Origin: CAYNQK01 sp964470375
Lineage (GTDB): Bacteria; Spirochaetota; Spirochaetia; Treponematales; JBGSOB01
Length of the DNA stretch: 64,000 nucleotides
Reading direction: 5' to 3'
NCBI GenBank assembly: GCA_964470375.1
Contig: CAYYCP010000003.1
Span: 31,811-95,810 of the forward strand
The position numbers and the translations under genes are program-made. The stretch's first letter is position 1, and each line of letters starts with the position of its first letter. A model generated the notes under the pieces. That model made no database searches and had not been told where the DNA came from. It was given only the letters and a program-made list of their open reading frames with translations. Below, piece by piece: positions 52,801 through 62,536 of this stretch.

Positions 52801-55438
52801 CCCTCACGCCCCGGCGGTACAGAGTCGATGGCGGCCACGGCCTGCACCATCCAGCGCACCGTCTGCTCGTTTACCTTGGAGAAAAAGAAGCGGCTGATGC
52901 CCTCAAGAACCTTGCGCATGCGGTCTTCTTCTGCGGCGCGGGTCTCGGCGTCCATGCCCGGATCCAAAGCGGCTTTGGAACGCAGAAAGGCCGTCAGGCT
53001 CTGGCCGTCCACGGCTTCTGCCAAATCTACCAGGGCCTCCAGATTTTCGCCGTTGATGAGCTCCGCCTTGATATCAGCTAACGCTATCTTGTCATCCATG
53101 AGTGCGGTCACGAACTCAAATGAACGCCTCACGCCCAGGCGCTGATTTTCCACAAGCCAGGGAATGCTCACCGGCCGGGCTTCCTTGTCCTTAAAGAGGA
53201 CGATGGCCTCGTCGAAGGCGGCTTGGAAGCGGCCGCCCTCCGGCCCATTGAGGAGTTCCACCAGGCGTCTCAAGGTCTTCATCACCGTGGCCGCAAGGGC
53301 TGCTTCGGCCAGAGCGTCCTCGCCCCGCCCGGCCGCCCGCTCGCCCCCTCCCTCGAGCAGGTAGCGCGAGTAGTCCAAGGAGGAGACGGTGCTCTCTCGG
53401 GTGAGNNNNNNNNNNNNNNNNNNNNNNNNNNNNNNNNNNNNNNNNNNNNNNNNNNNNNNNNNNNNNNNNNNNNNNNNNNNNNNNNNNNNNNNNNNNNNNN
53501 NNNNNCCTCGAGCAGGTAGCGCGAGTAGTCCAAGGAGGAGACGGTGCTCTCTCGGGTGAGACGGAAGAACTCCTTTTGGATGGTCTCTTTCTCCTTTATC
53601 AGCAAGCCGCTGGGACGCGGTCGGAAATCGTCCCGATATTCCGTGAGAAGGATGCCCATCAGGGTCTTTAGGGCTCCGGGCTCCTGGTCCGCTATCGTGA
53701 GGAGGAACTGATAGAGTCTGAAGCGCCTCTCATAGTCGGGTTCGGCTCTATCATTGGCGGAGAGCCAGCCGGCCATGTAAGCGGCCAAGCCTTTGATGAA
53801 GGCCGGAGCTTCGCGATTGAGGCGCGGCACCAGGCTGGTTTCCATGAAGCCGGCCTCCGAGGATCTCGTGAGGTAAGCGTCCAGGTAGAGTTTGTCGAAT
53901 AGTACGGCCTCGGGCGAGCCCTTGCGGTACTCGGTCGTCCAAATATTTTTGATCATGTAGGCCAGGGCCCTGTCGTCCTTGAAGGAATTGAACTCAAGCC
54001 GTCCGGAGCGCTCGGCCAGGAATGCCGTCCATGCGGCTGCTTGCGCGGATCCGGACGGGAACTCGAGGATGCGCCAGAGCCCCGGCAGGAAGGGGATGTC
54101 GGGCCGACCCTCCTGATCAGAGATCTGGCCATAGAAGGCCATGGCGAAGTCCAAAACCTGGTCGCGTAAGCTCCTCCCCGTCGAGGCCGGAAAAGCAAGC
54201 TCCGCTGGATCGATGGACAGGCCCTCCAGGCGGCTGAGGAGGGCCCGTCGCAGGAAAGCGTCCTGTATCCTGCCGGCTGAGACGAGGGCTAGGTAGAGCT
54301 TGAGGCGGGCCGGCTTCGCGAAAAAGGCATCGATGTCAGCGTTCATGAAGAGGGCCTCACTCCCATCAACCAAGACCGGTATGGCGCAGAGTTCCTCGGC
54401 GCGGGAATCGATGAGCTTCCAGTACTCATCCTTGTCCAGGGCGTAGATGAGGCAGAAGAGGGGTGTCATGCCGGCCATGCCCCCGGGAACGGAGCCGGAT
54501 AGGGCGGCTTGCCCGAGTAAATCCATGTACTCCCGCCGGGGCTGCTTCTCCCTGCCAACCGCTCCCGCGCCAATGAGGGCCTCCAGGCGGGGAAGGATCT
54601 CATCCAGGCCGGCTTTCCAATCACGCGCGGAGGATAATGCCCAAAAAGCCTTTCCAGCCCCTCGGTAGGCCCCGAATTCCATGAGGCGTGGGATGAGGGC
54701 GTCCCAGGCCTCGGGCTTGAAACGCGGCGCCATGCCCAAGAGGTTGGCGAGGGTGGGGGCGTCCACATAGGGATTCTTGGAAAGGTACTCGGCCAAAGCC
54801 GCCTTGCCGATGTCGCTGTAGTAGATCTCGTAGGGCCCCCCGTCCACCAGCCTGTCAAGGAAGGGCTGCCAGGGACCCAGGGCCAAGGCCTCGTGAAAGT
54901 CCTTGATCGCCTCTATGTTCGCCCTGCCGGCCTCGTGATCCGTCGCCGGGAGGAGGCCCTCCCTCAGGGAGAGGAGGAAGGTCTCCAGGCGCACTGCGTC
55001 CCGCTCCAGGCGTTTGCCATCGATCCCCTCACGGAAGGCTCCTAGTATATCGCCAAGGCCGGTCCGGCCTGCGCGCTGGAGGGCGGCGGCGGCTCCATCG
55101 TCCCCGAGTCTCCAAAAAATAGAGAAGAGCGTCAGGGGGCGGATCCTGGATAGATAGGGAATGGGTTTTATTGCCGCCGCGGCGAATTTCGCATAGCGCG
55201 GGTCTTGGACAGCCTTACGGATCTGGGCCTCATCGGTCATGAAATCCACGGCCTCCAAGAGGCGCTTGAATACGCGTTCCTTTTCCTCGATGGGCGGAGC
55301 CTCGACATCGGCCTGATAGCCCTCGATGAGTCCGAGGTAGTTAAGGAAGGCATCGGCCCCACCCTGGGCGACCAGGGCTGTCCGGATCAATGAGAACAGC
55401 CCTATGACAAAGAGAAGACCCCTGTTCCGCATAGGCAT
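49824..55438 (-). CDS. Giant exported protein, ~1819 aa (crosses a false assembly gap)
   Basis: Two open frames on either side of the N-run at 53406-53505 are one gene: removing the 100 Ns and one copy of the 55-bp identical ends joins them in frame, giving 1820 codons. The N-terminus (RNRGLLFVIGLFSLIRTALV) is a signal peptide or anchor. The first two thirds are strongly helical, possibly repeated as an alpha-solenoid; the last third is beta-rich (EWGYYSQRLEVLGGRVASSG, PRVYILDQRV). No family is recognised. The ATG at 55438 overlaps the upstream stop (TGATG), and its own stop overlaps the next start (ATGA). Confidence 0.75.
53351..53405 (+). repeat. 55-bp contig end, identical to 53506-53560
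   Basis: The 55 bases before the first N-run are repeated exactly after it. This is an assembly-overlap signature, not a biological repeat. Confidence 0.97.
53406..53505. other. 100-N scaffold gap (spurious)
   Basis: Exactly 100 Ns, a default placeholder length. The flanks are identical for 55 bp and collapsing them keeps the 1819-aa frame, so no sequence is missing. Confidence 0.95.
53506..53560 (+). repeat. 55-bp contig end, identical to 53351-53405
   Basis: Second copy of the overlap that flanks the first N-run. Confidence 0.97.
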
Positions 55439-57714
55439 CACATGAAGAGGTCATCTAGGCAGTCGCGCAGGATGACCTGGAAGCGGCCGCTGAAACGGGC
55501 CAGGATCTCGGAACGGTTGGCCAAAAGGGAACCAGGCAGCTTGCCTCGGGTGTAAGCATCCTTCCAACGCATAAGATCAGGGTTAGTAGCGAAGACCGGG
55601 TGGGCGTCGATGAAGTCGAGGAGGGCTGTTCCTAGCCGATAGACGGCGCTGTCGGTCGGATCGTCAAGAGAGACATTGGCTGGATCGAAGCAATAGATCA
55701 AGAAAATCACCTGATCCAACAGCAAGTTGAAGTTGTCGGCGTTCACGGCCGGCATACCGAGCCTGGCCTCCCCGCGTTCCCACATCACTGCCACGTATGA
55801 GGAATAAAAGGCCTCGTAGAGCCGCATCCCAGCCGGGGGCTTAGAGATGCGTTGAAGCCGGTCGATTTTTTGGACAACCCTGTTCATGCCACGAGCCTTA
55901 ATGGCGCTCAGGAGGGCTTGGGCGGTATCGGTATAACGACAGCGCCACCAGGCCAGTGCAAGCGGGCTGGTGGGGCCGAAGAGGAAGCCCAGGGAGTCCT
56001 CCTTGAAGAGTTCCACGAAGTCCTTGTCTATGGAGGCTTGGGCGCAGAGGCTGGCCAGGGCCTGGGCTTCACCCCTTCCCAGGCCCTCTTGGACGTCGGC
56101 GTCGAGGAGTGTGGCGTTTTTGGCCACATAGGGCGCCAGAATGAGGAGGAACTCGGTCCGGGAAGCGCTTATCTGCGTATGCTTGGCGCGCTCGGTCTTC
56201 AGGCGCAGGAGGAGGCGCCGACTCGCGTCCCCGACGGGCAGGCAGGAACGGCCGGCATAGACCATCTGCGGCAGCCCGTCCGAGGGGCCGTAGATCCCGG
56301 GCAAGTCCTTGGCGCAGCGCGCATAGATCTCGGCGATAGCCTTGAGGATGCCGCTGAAGTCGGAGCAGGCGGCACCAGGCGGGCTGGATGGGAAGATGTA
56401 GGGGCCCCGCAGAGAGAAGAAGTCAGGGAAAGCATCCAGGCCGGCAAGCCAGGAAGCGCGATCGGCTGCCGCGGGACCTCCTGGGCTATAGAGTCCCTGG
56501 AGGAGCCTGTAGCTGGCGTCCTTCTGGCTCAGGACTTTCAACAGGGCCTCGTCCGCCCCCTTGGCCTTCCCTTCCAAACGTCGGCGGGCCAGGAGGGGCT
56601 GAAGGCCAAGGCCGGCCGCCAAGGCATCCCGGGGCGCCCCATCGCCCGTGCCCAGGTATTCCAGGGCCTTCTGGATCACGGGGAACCAGCGCTCGGGGTC
56701 TGCCTCGGCGAGTCTCCTGAAAGAGAGACCATCCATATCCTTGAAGACAGCCAGGACACTTCGCTTGCCGCCATCGTCCATGCCGGAGTAGTCGAGAGCG
56801 AAGAGCACATCGACGCGGAAGCGGTTAGCCGCGTCCAGGCGCTTGGCCAGCTCCGGCTCGACGCTGAGCCGCCGCATTGTCTTCCCGGCGGTCTGGTCTC
56901 CGCTCAGGTAGCGCTCGAAGAGGGGCAGGAGGATGGCCGCCAGCTCGGCTCGGGCCTCCCTTCCGCTGAAAGTAAGGAAATCGATATAAAATGAGAAGAA
57001 GCGCCTCAGAGCCGTCTCGGCGTCTTGGGATGCCAGGAGTCTCTCCACATAAGCGCGGACCGATGTCTGACTGAAGGATATCACCGGCAGAAGTCCCTGC
57101 TTCTCCTCGGGGCTGAAGGCATAGGCAGCCAGCTTGGATCCCAGGAAATCCACAATGGCCGCGTCCTCCTCGTCGATAACCCCTGGGCGCGATCCCGCAC
57201 TGGATCGAAAGGCTTTCCAGGCTTTACTGAAGCGCTGCGTGGCAGCCGGCGCGGCGAAGAGGGCGATGCGTGGCATGAGGTCCTCGGGGAAGTCCCCCTT
57301 CACGAAGGCCGGCGCGTCGGAAAAGGCTTCCAGGGTGAAGGCGAGGGAGAGGAAGAAAAGGCTTGCCGCGCGCTCCCTCTCGATCCGGCCCCCGCCCTCA
57401 AGGCGCTTCAAGGGTCCTTCCCAAAGCCGGCCCAAGGCGCTCAGGTCAGATGAGACCTCTTGGCTGAATAGGCGCGCGATTTCTTCTTTTGATAGGCCGT
57501 TCTCGAAGGGCGTCGCCCCCAGGCCCCAGGCCGAGCCCTGAGCAGGATCCGATAGGACCGATCTCAGGGCCTTGGCCGCGGTGGAAAAGCGGTTCTTCGA
57601 GTCCGCCACGGCCGATTCCGTGGGCGCGTTCACGGATGGACCCTCGGCCAGGCAGGGAGGCATGGCTAAGGCAAGGAGGGCGGCCTGAATGAGCCGCGCG
57701 CGGGTGGCTCGCAA
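55438..57714 (-). CDS. Exported helical protein, 758 aa, unknown family
   Basis: The protein starts with a signal peptide (RARLIQAALLALAMPPCLAEG) and is helical almost throughout, like the first part of the 1819-aa neighbour; the two may be distant relatives. No family is recognised. I chose the TTG at 57714: GAGGA lies 9 bases before it, it follows the upstream stop by 5 bp, and the signal peptide starts at once. Longer frames run back into the metallopeptidase gene. Its stop shares a base with the next start (TGATG). Confidence 0.7.
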   Translation of the reverse strand: MRATRARLIQAALLALAMPPCLAEGPSVNAPTESAVADSKNRFSTAAKALRSVLSDPAQGSAWGLGATPFENGLSKEEIARLFSQEVSSDLSALGRLWEGPLKRLEGGGRIERERAASLFFLSLAFTLEAFSDAPAFVKGDFPEDLMPRIALFAAPAATQRFSKAWKAFRSSAGSRPGVIDEEDAAIVDFLGSKLAAYAFSPEEKQGLLPVISFSQTSVRAYVERLLASQDAETALRRFFSFYIDFLTFSGREARAELAAILLPLFERYLSGDQTAGKTMRRLSVEPELAKRLDAANRFRVDVLFALDYSGMDDGGKRSVLAVFKDMDGLSFRRLAEADPERWFPVIQKALEYLGTGDGAPRDALAAGLGLQPLLARRRLEGKAKGADEALLKVLSQKDASYRLLQGLYSPGGPAAADRASWLAGLDAFPDFFSLRGPYIFPSSPPGAACSDFSGILKAIAEIYARCAKDLPGIYGPSDGLPQMVYAGRSCLPVGDASRRLLLRLKTERAKHTQISASRTEFLLILAPYVAKNATLLDADVQEGLGRGEAQALASLCAQASIDKDFVELFKEDSLGFLFGPTSPLALAWWRCRYTDTAQALLSAIKARGMNRVVQKIDRLQRISKPPAGMRLYEAFYSSYVAVMWERGEARLGMPAVNADNFNLLLDQVIFLIYCFDPANVSLDDPTDSAVYRLGTALLDFIDAHPVFATNPDLMRWKDAYTRGKLPGSLLANRSEILARFSGRFQVILRDCLDDLFM

Positions 57715-57719
57715 GGGCC

Positions 57720-59734
57720 TCAGTCCTCCTCGGGAGGGAAGAGGCCTTCCATCTCGGGCACTCCCAGCTGGTCGGCGCCCTTCTCCAGATTGGCGGCGAC
57801 GTAGTCCGTAAGGAAGGCGATCCACTCCACGCGGATTTTTTCGCTGATGCCGCCCCGGGCGATCAACTCCTTGGTGAGATTCAGAACCTTATCCATGGAG
57901 AAGCTGCGCATGAGCTCCTCCCGCCTTGGGGCGTAGAAACCCTCGTTCCTGGGCTTGCTGGAGGGATCGGCTTTCCAGCGAGCTTCGAACCATTCCCTGG
58001 TGGGCGGGAAGGTGGCTCCAGTCTGCTCAGCCGGGGCGGGCACGGGCACCTTGAAGTGTTTGTTCTTTGCCTTCCACTCCTCGGGGCCCTCGGGCGCTCC
58101 GCCGGCAGGATCCAGGACCACGGGGTTTTTCTTCTTGAGGCCTTCGGCCTCCTTGCCCTCCTCCTTGCCGTCCACCTTCTTCTTGTCGGCCGGGATGATC
58201 TGGATGGGCGCCACAGAGCTTGATTCCCCGGTGTCATCTTCCATGAGCCCGTTGATCTCTTCCTCGTCCACGTTCTCCCAGTTCTTCCGGTCGGGCACCT
58301 TACTGCGCAGGTCCTTCACCCTCTGGGCGAATTCGGCCTTGTTCATGCCCAGGAGGGAGGGATCGATGTTGAAGAAGAAATTCTCCAGCACAAAGAGGCG
58401 TATCTTCATCGGCAGCTGCTTGAAGTAGATGCCGGCCCCCTCCTCCATGAGCCAGGCGTACAAAATACGCATGTCGACGTTGGCCCGGAAAACCGCCCTC
58501 ACGTCGTCGACGGAACGGTAGTCCTCGCGTAGAAAGACTTTCGTGAAGGCCGCCTTGAAAGCATCCTTTTTCGCGGCCGACAGAAGAGGCTCTTTCTTGT
58601 TGTTCTTGACGGCCATCATGGCCTGGGCCAGCCTTTCGGTGTACTCGGCGTCCATGGAGGTGCCGGAAGTATTAGTATACCAGTCTAGGAGACTGTCGGG
58701 ATCAATACCCCAGAGGAGGGCGGCGAAAAAGACCCCGGTAGGATAAGCGGAAACCTCGCAGAAGTCCTCATAGCCGCCGGCGAGTCTGTGCACGGCCCGC
58801 TGGGCCAGGAGCTCGGTGACACCCTCGCCCAGGGCCCGGTCCGAGGAGAGTCCGTCTCCGGAATCCTCAAAAACGGCGTGGTTGGTCTCGTGAATGAAAA
58901 CCTGGAGTATGGGCATTCGCGCGGCCAGGTCGCGCCCCACTGAACCCAGGGCCTTCTCATAGCCATCCCCGAAGGTAAAGGCCGGGTCGCGCTCGGAGAG
59001 TGCTTTTTTGACCGCCTCCTGCATGAAAAAATCGTAGAGAGATAGCTTGAGGATACCGCCTGAGGATATCGATCCGGGCACATACAGGCCGTTCACCTTA
59101 CGCAAGCTTCCCCCGCCGGCGTCCTCCCAGGGCCAGAAGGAGAATTCCACGACCGTCGGGAAGTNNNNNNNNNNNNNNNNNNNNNNNNNNNNNNNNNNNN
59201 NNNNNNNNNNNNNNNNNNNNNNNNNNNNNNNNNNNNNNNNNNNNNNNNNNNNNNNNNNNNNNNNCCCCCGCCGGCGTCCTCCCAGGGCCAGAAGGAGAAT
59301 TCCACGACCGTCGGGAAGTATTTCTGGGCCTGGACCTTCTGGACGAAGCGCTCCTCCGTCCGGAAGCCAGCGCCACCGTCCGTGCGCGGGCGCTGGAAGC
59401 AGTAGGCGTAATAGAGGGCGTCATCCAAGGAGACGGCGTATTCCTTGTTCCCGATCACGTTCGCTACCACGGCCGCGGACTGCCTGAGGTGCTTCACGTA
59501 CTCGGGACGGAACTTTTCCCGCTCTGCGGGCAGGCTGATCTCGTCCTCGTTCAGATCCACCGCATCCAGGGCCTTCTGGAAGATGGCCGATGAAACGATC
59601 GGATACCGCGCCCCGCGCGCGACGGGGAAAGCTTTCACGTTCTTGTTGTTGAGCTCCAGCTCCTGGGCCGTAAGGAGGGAAGATATCAGGATCGCGGCCG
59701 TCAGGAGCAAGCGCCTTACCATATTCATCCTCAT
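57720..59734 (-). CDS. Exported HExxH metallopeptidase, ~619 aa (crosses a false assembly gap)
   Basis: Two frames on either side of the N-run at 59165-59264 join in frame once the 55-bp overlap is collapsed (620 codons). A signal peptide (NMVRRLLLTAAILISSLLTA) is followed by a domain with FIHETNHAVFE, His230-Glu231-x-x-His234, and then GEGVTELLAQ, with Glu252 or Glu256 as likely third zinc ligand (gluzincin pattern). The C-terminal third has an acidic, Lys-rich low-complexity linker (KKKVDGKEEGKEAEGLKKK) and a helical end. The ATG at 59734 overlaps the upstream stop (ATGA). Confidence 0.75.
59110..59164 (+). repeat. 55-bp contig end, identical to 59265-59319
   Basis: The 55 bases before the second N-run recur exactly after it; an assembly-overlap signature. 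Confidence 0.97.
59165..59264. other. 100-N scaffold gap (spurious)
   Basis: Exactly 100 Ns with identical 55-bp flanks. Collapsing the overlap restores the metallopeptidase frame. Confidence 0.95.
59265..59319 (+). repeat. 55-bp contig end, identical to 59110-59164
   Basis: Second copy of the overlap that flanks the second N-run. Confidence 0.97.
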
Positions 59735-61215
59735 GCCTCTCCGCCTTCTCTTGCCTGTCGCCAGGCTACCATCCCAAGGGCCCCCTCGGCCCCCGGCTCG
59801 GGTTCCACGTAGCCCAGCATCGGATCGTCCGACGAGAGCCGGTAAACCGAGCCGGCTTCCAATCCCTCGGGCCGTCCGCCGCCCGGAGTATTCGCATACA
59901 GGGCGGGCCGGAACCATTCCAAGGCCCGCGGAGCAAGATAGAGCCCCTTACGCTGAAAATAGCTGGGCCGCCCATCAACAAGGGGCGGCGCCGCAGAGGC
60001 CTGGAGGCGGTTCTTGCAGACGCGCAAGAGGGCGCGGATGTCGAAGGGTATGCGGTCACGGCCGAGGTTGAACCAACGCCGCGGATCGTTGAATACCGGA
60101 CCGACCGTGGCGAGGTCAAGCCTATCCACGATGATCTCGCACTTGAGGAAGACGGAGGCGGCTTCAAGGAGGGCCTGGTAGCTGTAGAGCCTCGCACAGC
60201 CGTCGGGCGTACGCAGGCCGGCGGTTTCGGCCAGTCCGGCGAATATGCCCGGGGTGGGCGTATCTACGAAGAAACCGGCCCGCATGAAGAGCCTGCTGAG
60301 GTAATCCTCCACCTTAGCCACTAAGGCCTCGGCGAAGTCCGGTCCCGAACCCAGGCGCCCTTCCAGCCCGCGGATGGCCGACAGGAGGGCAGCCGGCTCC
60401 GTTCCCGGATAGGGCTCGGAAAGGGCATCCACGATAGCTCGCGGGGATTCTGCCTCGCGGTAGTAGTACGAGAAGTCAGCCGCCATGACAATGGTGTCCT
60501 CTGCCCGGGGACACGCCTGCCATTCGATCCGAGGCACCCGATTCAGGACTGCTGTCGCGGACTGCGCGGTGAAAAGGCCGGCCACGGCCGGATGTATGGC
60601 GTAGCGCGGATGGAGACACTCCGCCCTCGCAAGGAGATCCAGGGGCACGAACTCAAGATCCTGACCCTCAAGAAAACCTGTATCCCGGGAATGGATATCC
60701 AGGCCTAGAAAGAAGGCCGCGCAAAGCTCATCGTCTCCGGTGCGCTCATCGCGTACCAGGTAGAGTACAGGAGCGACTCCCTCAAGGGGACGATAGCTCA
60801 GCTTGAAATCCGCATCCTCGGACCTGTGCCCGAAGTCCAGGCAGAGTTCCCTCGTCAAACGCTTGAGCGATATCCCCGAACCCGGCCAGCGAGCTTCGAA
60901 ATACTCTTTCAGCCCGCGGTGCCATTCCTCGAAGCCCTTGTCGGCGGCCCCGGCCATGACAGCCTCCAAGCCTCTCCTGGCCGCGGAGAATTCGGCAAGG
61001 CCGGCCCCCGGACCCTCAGGCCATGTCTGCCTGAGAGCGGCCACGTCAAAGCCCCGGTGGGAGTGTAGGGCCGGCCGCATCAGCAGCGAGGGCGTACCGT
61101 CCATGACCACCACGGTCAGGGGTATGATCGAAAGAGAGAATGACCGGATCCGAGATCCCGGAGGGATATCTGGGGCGTCCGGACCCAGGTAGATAATTCT
61201 TTCGCACATGTCCAT
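59731..61215 (-). CDS. Soluble hypothetical protein, 494 aa, first gene of the MoxR operon
   Basis: No signal peptide or membrane helix is visible and no family is recognised. The N-terminal part is beta-rich (RIRSFSLSIIPLTVVVMDG); the centre has a possible SYYYREAESPRAIVDAL helix, and the C-terminus has RLSSDDPMLGYVEPEPGAEG. It stands directly behind the operon promoter (leader ~14 bases) and its stop overlaps the metallopeptidase start (ATGA). As the only apparently cytoplasmic non-ATPase besides the DUF58-like protein, it may be an adaptor; that is a guess. Confidence 0.7.
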   Translation of the reverse strand: MDMCERIIYLGPDAPDIPPGSRIRSFSLSIIPLTVVVMDGTPSLLMRPALHSHRGFDVAALRQTWPEGPGAGLAEFSAARRGLEAVMAGAADKGFEEWHRGLKEYFEARWPGSGISLKRLTRELCLDFGHRSEDADFKLSYRPLEGVAPVLYLVRDERTGDDELCAAFFLGLDIHSRDTGFLEGQDLEFVPLDLLARAECLHPRYAIHPAVAGLFTAQSATAVLNRVPRIEWQACPRAEDTIVMAADFSYYYREAESPRAIVDALSEPYPGTEPAALLSAIRGLEGRLGSGPDFAEALVAKVEDYLSRLFMRAGFFVDTPTPGIFAGLAETAGLRTPDGCARLYSYQALLEAASVFLKCEIIVDRLDLATVGPVFNDPRRWFNLGRDRIPFDIRALLRVCKNRLQASAAPPLVDGRPSYFQRKGLYLAPRALEWFRPALYANTPGGGRPEGLEAGSVYRLSSDDPMLGYVEPEPGAEGALGMVAWRQAREGGEA

Positions 61216-61235
61216 TGGAAGGCTCCGATGGGGGA

Positions 61236-61264
61236 ATTCTAGGTCAGGCGCCAGGCCGAGTCAA
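61236..61264 (-). promoter_or_regulatory. Strong sigma-70-type promoter of the MoxR operon
   Basis: On the minus strand TTGACT (61259-61264) and TAGAAT (61236-61241) are separated by exactly 17 bp, each matching 5/6 of the consensus. Transcription would begin near 61229, about 14 bases before the ATG at 61215. Confidence 0.75.
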
Positions 61265-61323
61265 GGCCATATTATTGCTTTAGATCAATTTATCCGAGAA
61301 CCCTGCGACACGCTGTCTCGTAC

Positions 61324-61352
61324 TTCCAAGACATCGCAGACGAAGGTATCAT
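61324..61352 (+). promoter_or_regulatory. Possible promoter of the DUF362 gene
   Basis: TTCCAA and TATCAT lie 17 bp apart, the latter matching 5/6 of the -10 consensus. The leader to the ATG at 61371 is about 12 bases. Confidence 0.4.
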
Positions 61353-61370
61353 TCCGGCAGGAGGTTGACT

Positions 61371-62483
61371 ATGAGCGATTCCATCGTTTACTTCACGGAT
61401 CTGCGGGCCAAGCCAGGCTCCAACCTTCCCGACAAGCTCGAACGCCTAGCCAGGCGGGCCGGGCTTGAGAGCCTTGACCTCAAGGACAAGTTCGTGGCCA
61501 TCAAGGTGCACTTCGGTGAGCCTGGGAATACCGCCTACCTTCGACCCAACTTCGCCGCCCGCCTGGCCGCCATGGTGGCCAAGGCCGGCGGCAAGCCCTT
61601 CCTGACGGACGCCAGCACCCTCTATTCCGGGCGACGGGCCAACGCCCTGGATCACCTGGACGCCGCCGCCGAAAACGGATTTACAGCACAGACCTTGGGT
61701 TGCCCGATCATCATCGCCGACGGTCTGAAGGGTACCGAGTATCGTGAGATCGAAATACGCCAGAAACGCTGCCGGACAGCCAAAATAGCTTCGGCCATAG
61801 CCGACGCTGACGTCCTCGTCTCTCTCAATCACTTCAAGGGCCATGAGCTGACCGGCTTCGGAGGAGCAATAAAGAACTTAGGCATGGGCTCCGGGTCCCG
61901 AGGCGGCAAGCTGGAGATGCATACAGGCGGACAGCCGGTCTTTTTCCGTGATGCCTGCACTGGCTGCCGGATGTGTTACAAGCATTGCGCCCACGGGGCC
62001 ATCTCCATGGACTCCCAGAACAAGGCCGTCATGGATCCGTCCAAGTGCGTCGGTTGCGGGCAGTGCATCGCCATGTGCCGCTACGACGCCGTCCGTCCCA
62101 ATGACCAAGGCGGGGTCTTGGACAGCTGCGAGCGCATCGCCGAATATGCTCTGGCGGCGGTCAAGGACAAGCCCTGTTTCCACGTCAACCTGATACTGGA
62201 CGTATCCCCCAACTGCGACTGCTGGGCTCATTCCGATATGCCCATCGTTCCCAACCTGGGCATGGCGGCCAGCCTTGACCCTGTTGCGTTGGACGCCGCC
62301 TGCGCCGACTTGGTCAATGCCGCCCCGGCCTTGCCCGGAAGCGAACTCTTCGACAAGCGTGCCTTCACGCCTGGATCGGATAAATTCACCCACCTCTACC
62401 CTGGCACGGATTGGCGGGCCACCCTTCGCCACGCTGAGGAGATAGGACTGGGCAAGATGGACTACCGATTGGAGCGGATATAG
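61371..62483 (+). CDS. DUF362 iron-sulfur protein
   Basis: The 370-aa protein has an N-terminal DUF362 domain (FVAIKVHFGEPGNTAYLRP; VLVSLNHFKGHELTGFGGAIKNLG) with two inserted 4Fe-4S motifs near residues 195-240: CTGCRMCYKHC and CVGCGQCIAMC. DUF362 proteins are common in anaerobes; their reaction is not settled. GGAGG lies 5 bases before the ATG at 61371. It is divergent from the MoxR operon and converges on the ThrH gene. Confidence 0.92.
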   Translation: MSDSIVYFTDLRAKPGSNLPDKLERLARRAGLESLDLKDKFVAIKVHFGEPGNTAYLRPNFAARLAAMVAKAGGKPFLTDASTLYSGRRANALDHLDAAAENGFTAQTLGCPIIIADGLKGTEYREIEIRQKRCRTAKIASAIADADVLVSLNHFKGHELTGFGGAIKNLGMGSGSRGGKLEMHTGGQPVFFRDACTGCRMCYKHCAHGAISMDSQNKAVMDPSKCVGCGQCIAMCRYDAVRPNDQGGVLDSCERIAEYALAAVKDKPCFHVNLILDVSPNCDCWAHSDMPIVPNLGMAASLDPVALDAACADLVNAAPALPGSELFDKRAFTPGSDKFTHLYPGTDWRATLRHAEEIGLGKMDYRLERI

Positions 62484-62506
62484 AGGAGCGGCCGGGGCCG
62501 TTTTGG

Positions 62507-62535
62507 GCGACCGCATCCGGCCCTATGCCGGTCGC
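62507..62535. terminator. Hairpin between the convergent DUF362 and ThrH genes
   Basis: GCGACCG and CGGTCGC form a 7-bp stem around a 15-base loop immediately before the ThrH stop. No T-run is seen. Confidence 0.35.
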
Positions 62536-62536
62536 T

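Noticed and set aside
53351..53560. A biological direct repeat or mobile-element footprint at the first gap
   Set aside because: The repeat length (55) is the same at both gaps, Ns are exactly 100, and removing one copy restores the frame, so it is an assembly artefact.
55852..56994. A 380-codon open frame on the plus strand
   Set aside because: Antisense to the 758-aa gene, with composition typical of a reverse-strand shadow and no ribosome site or motif.
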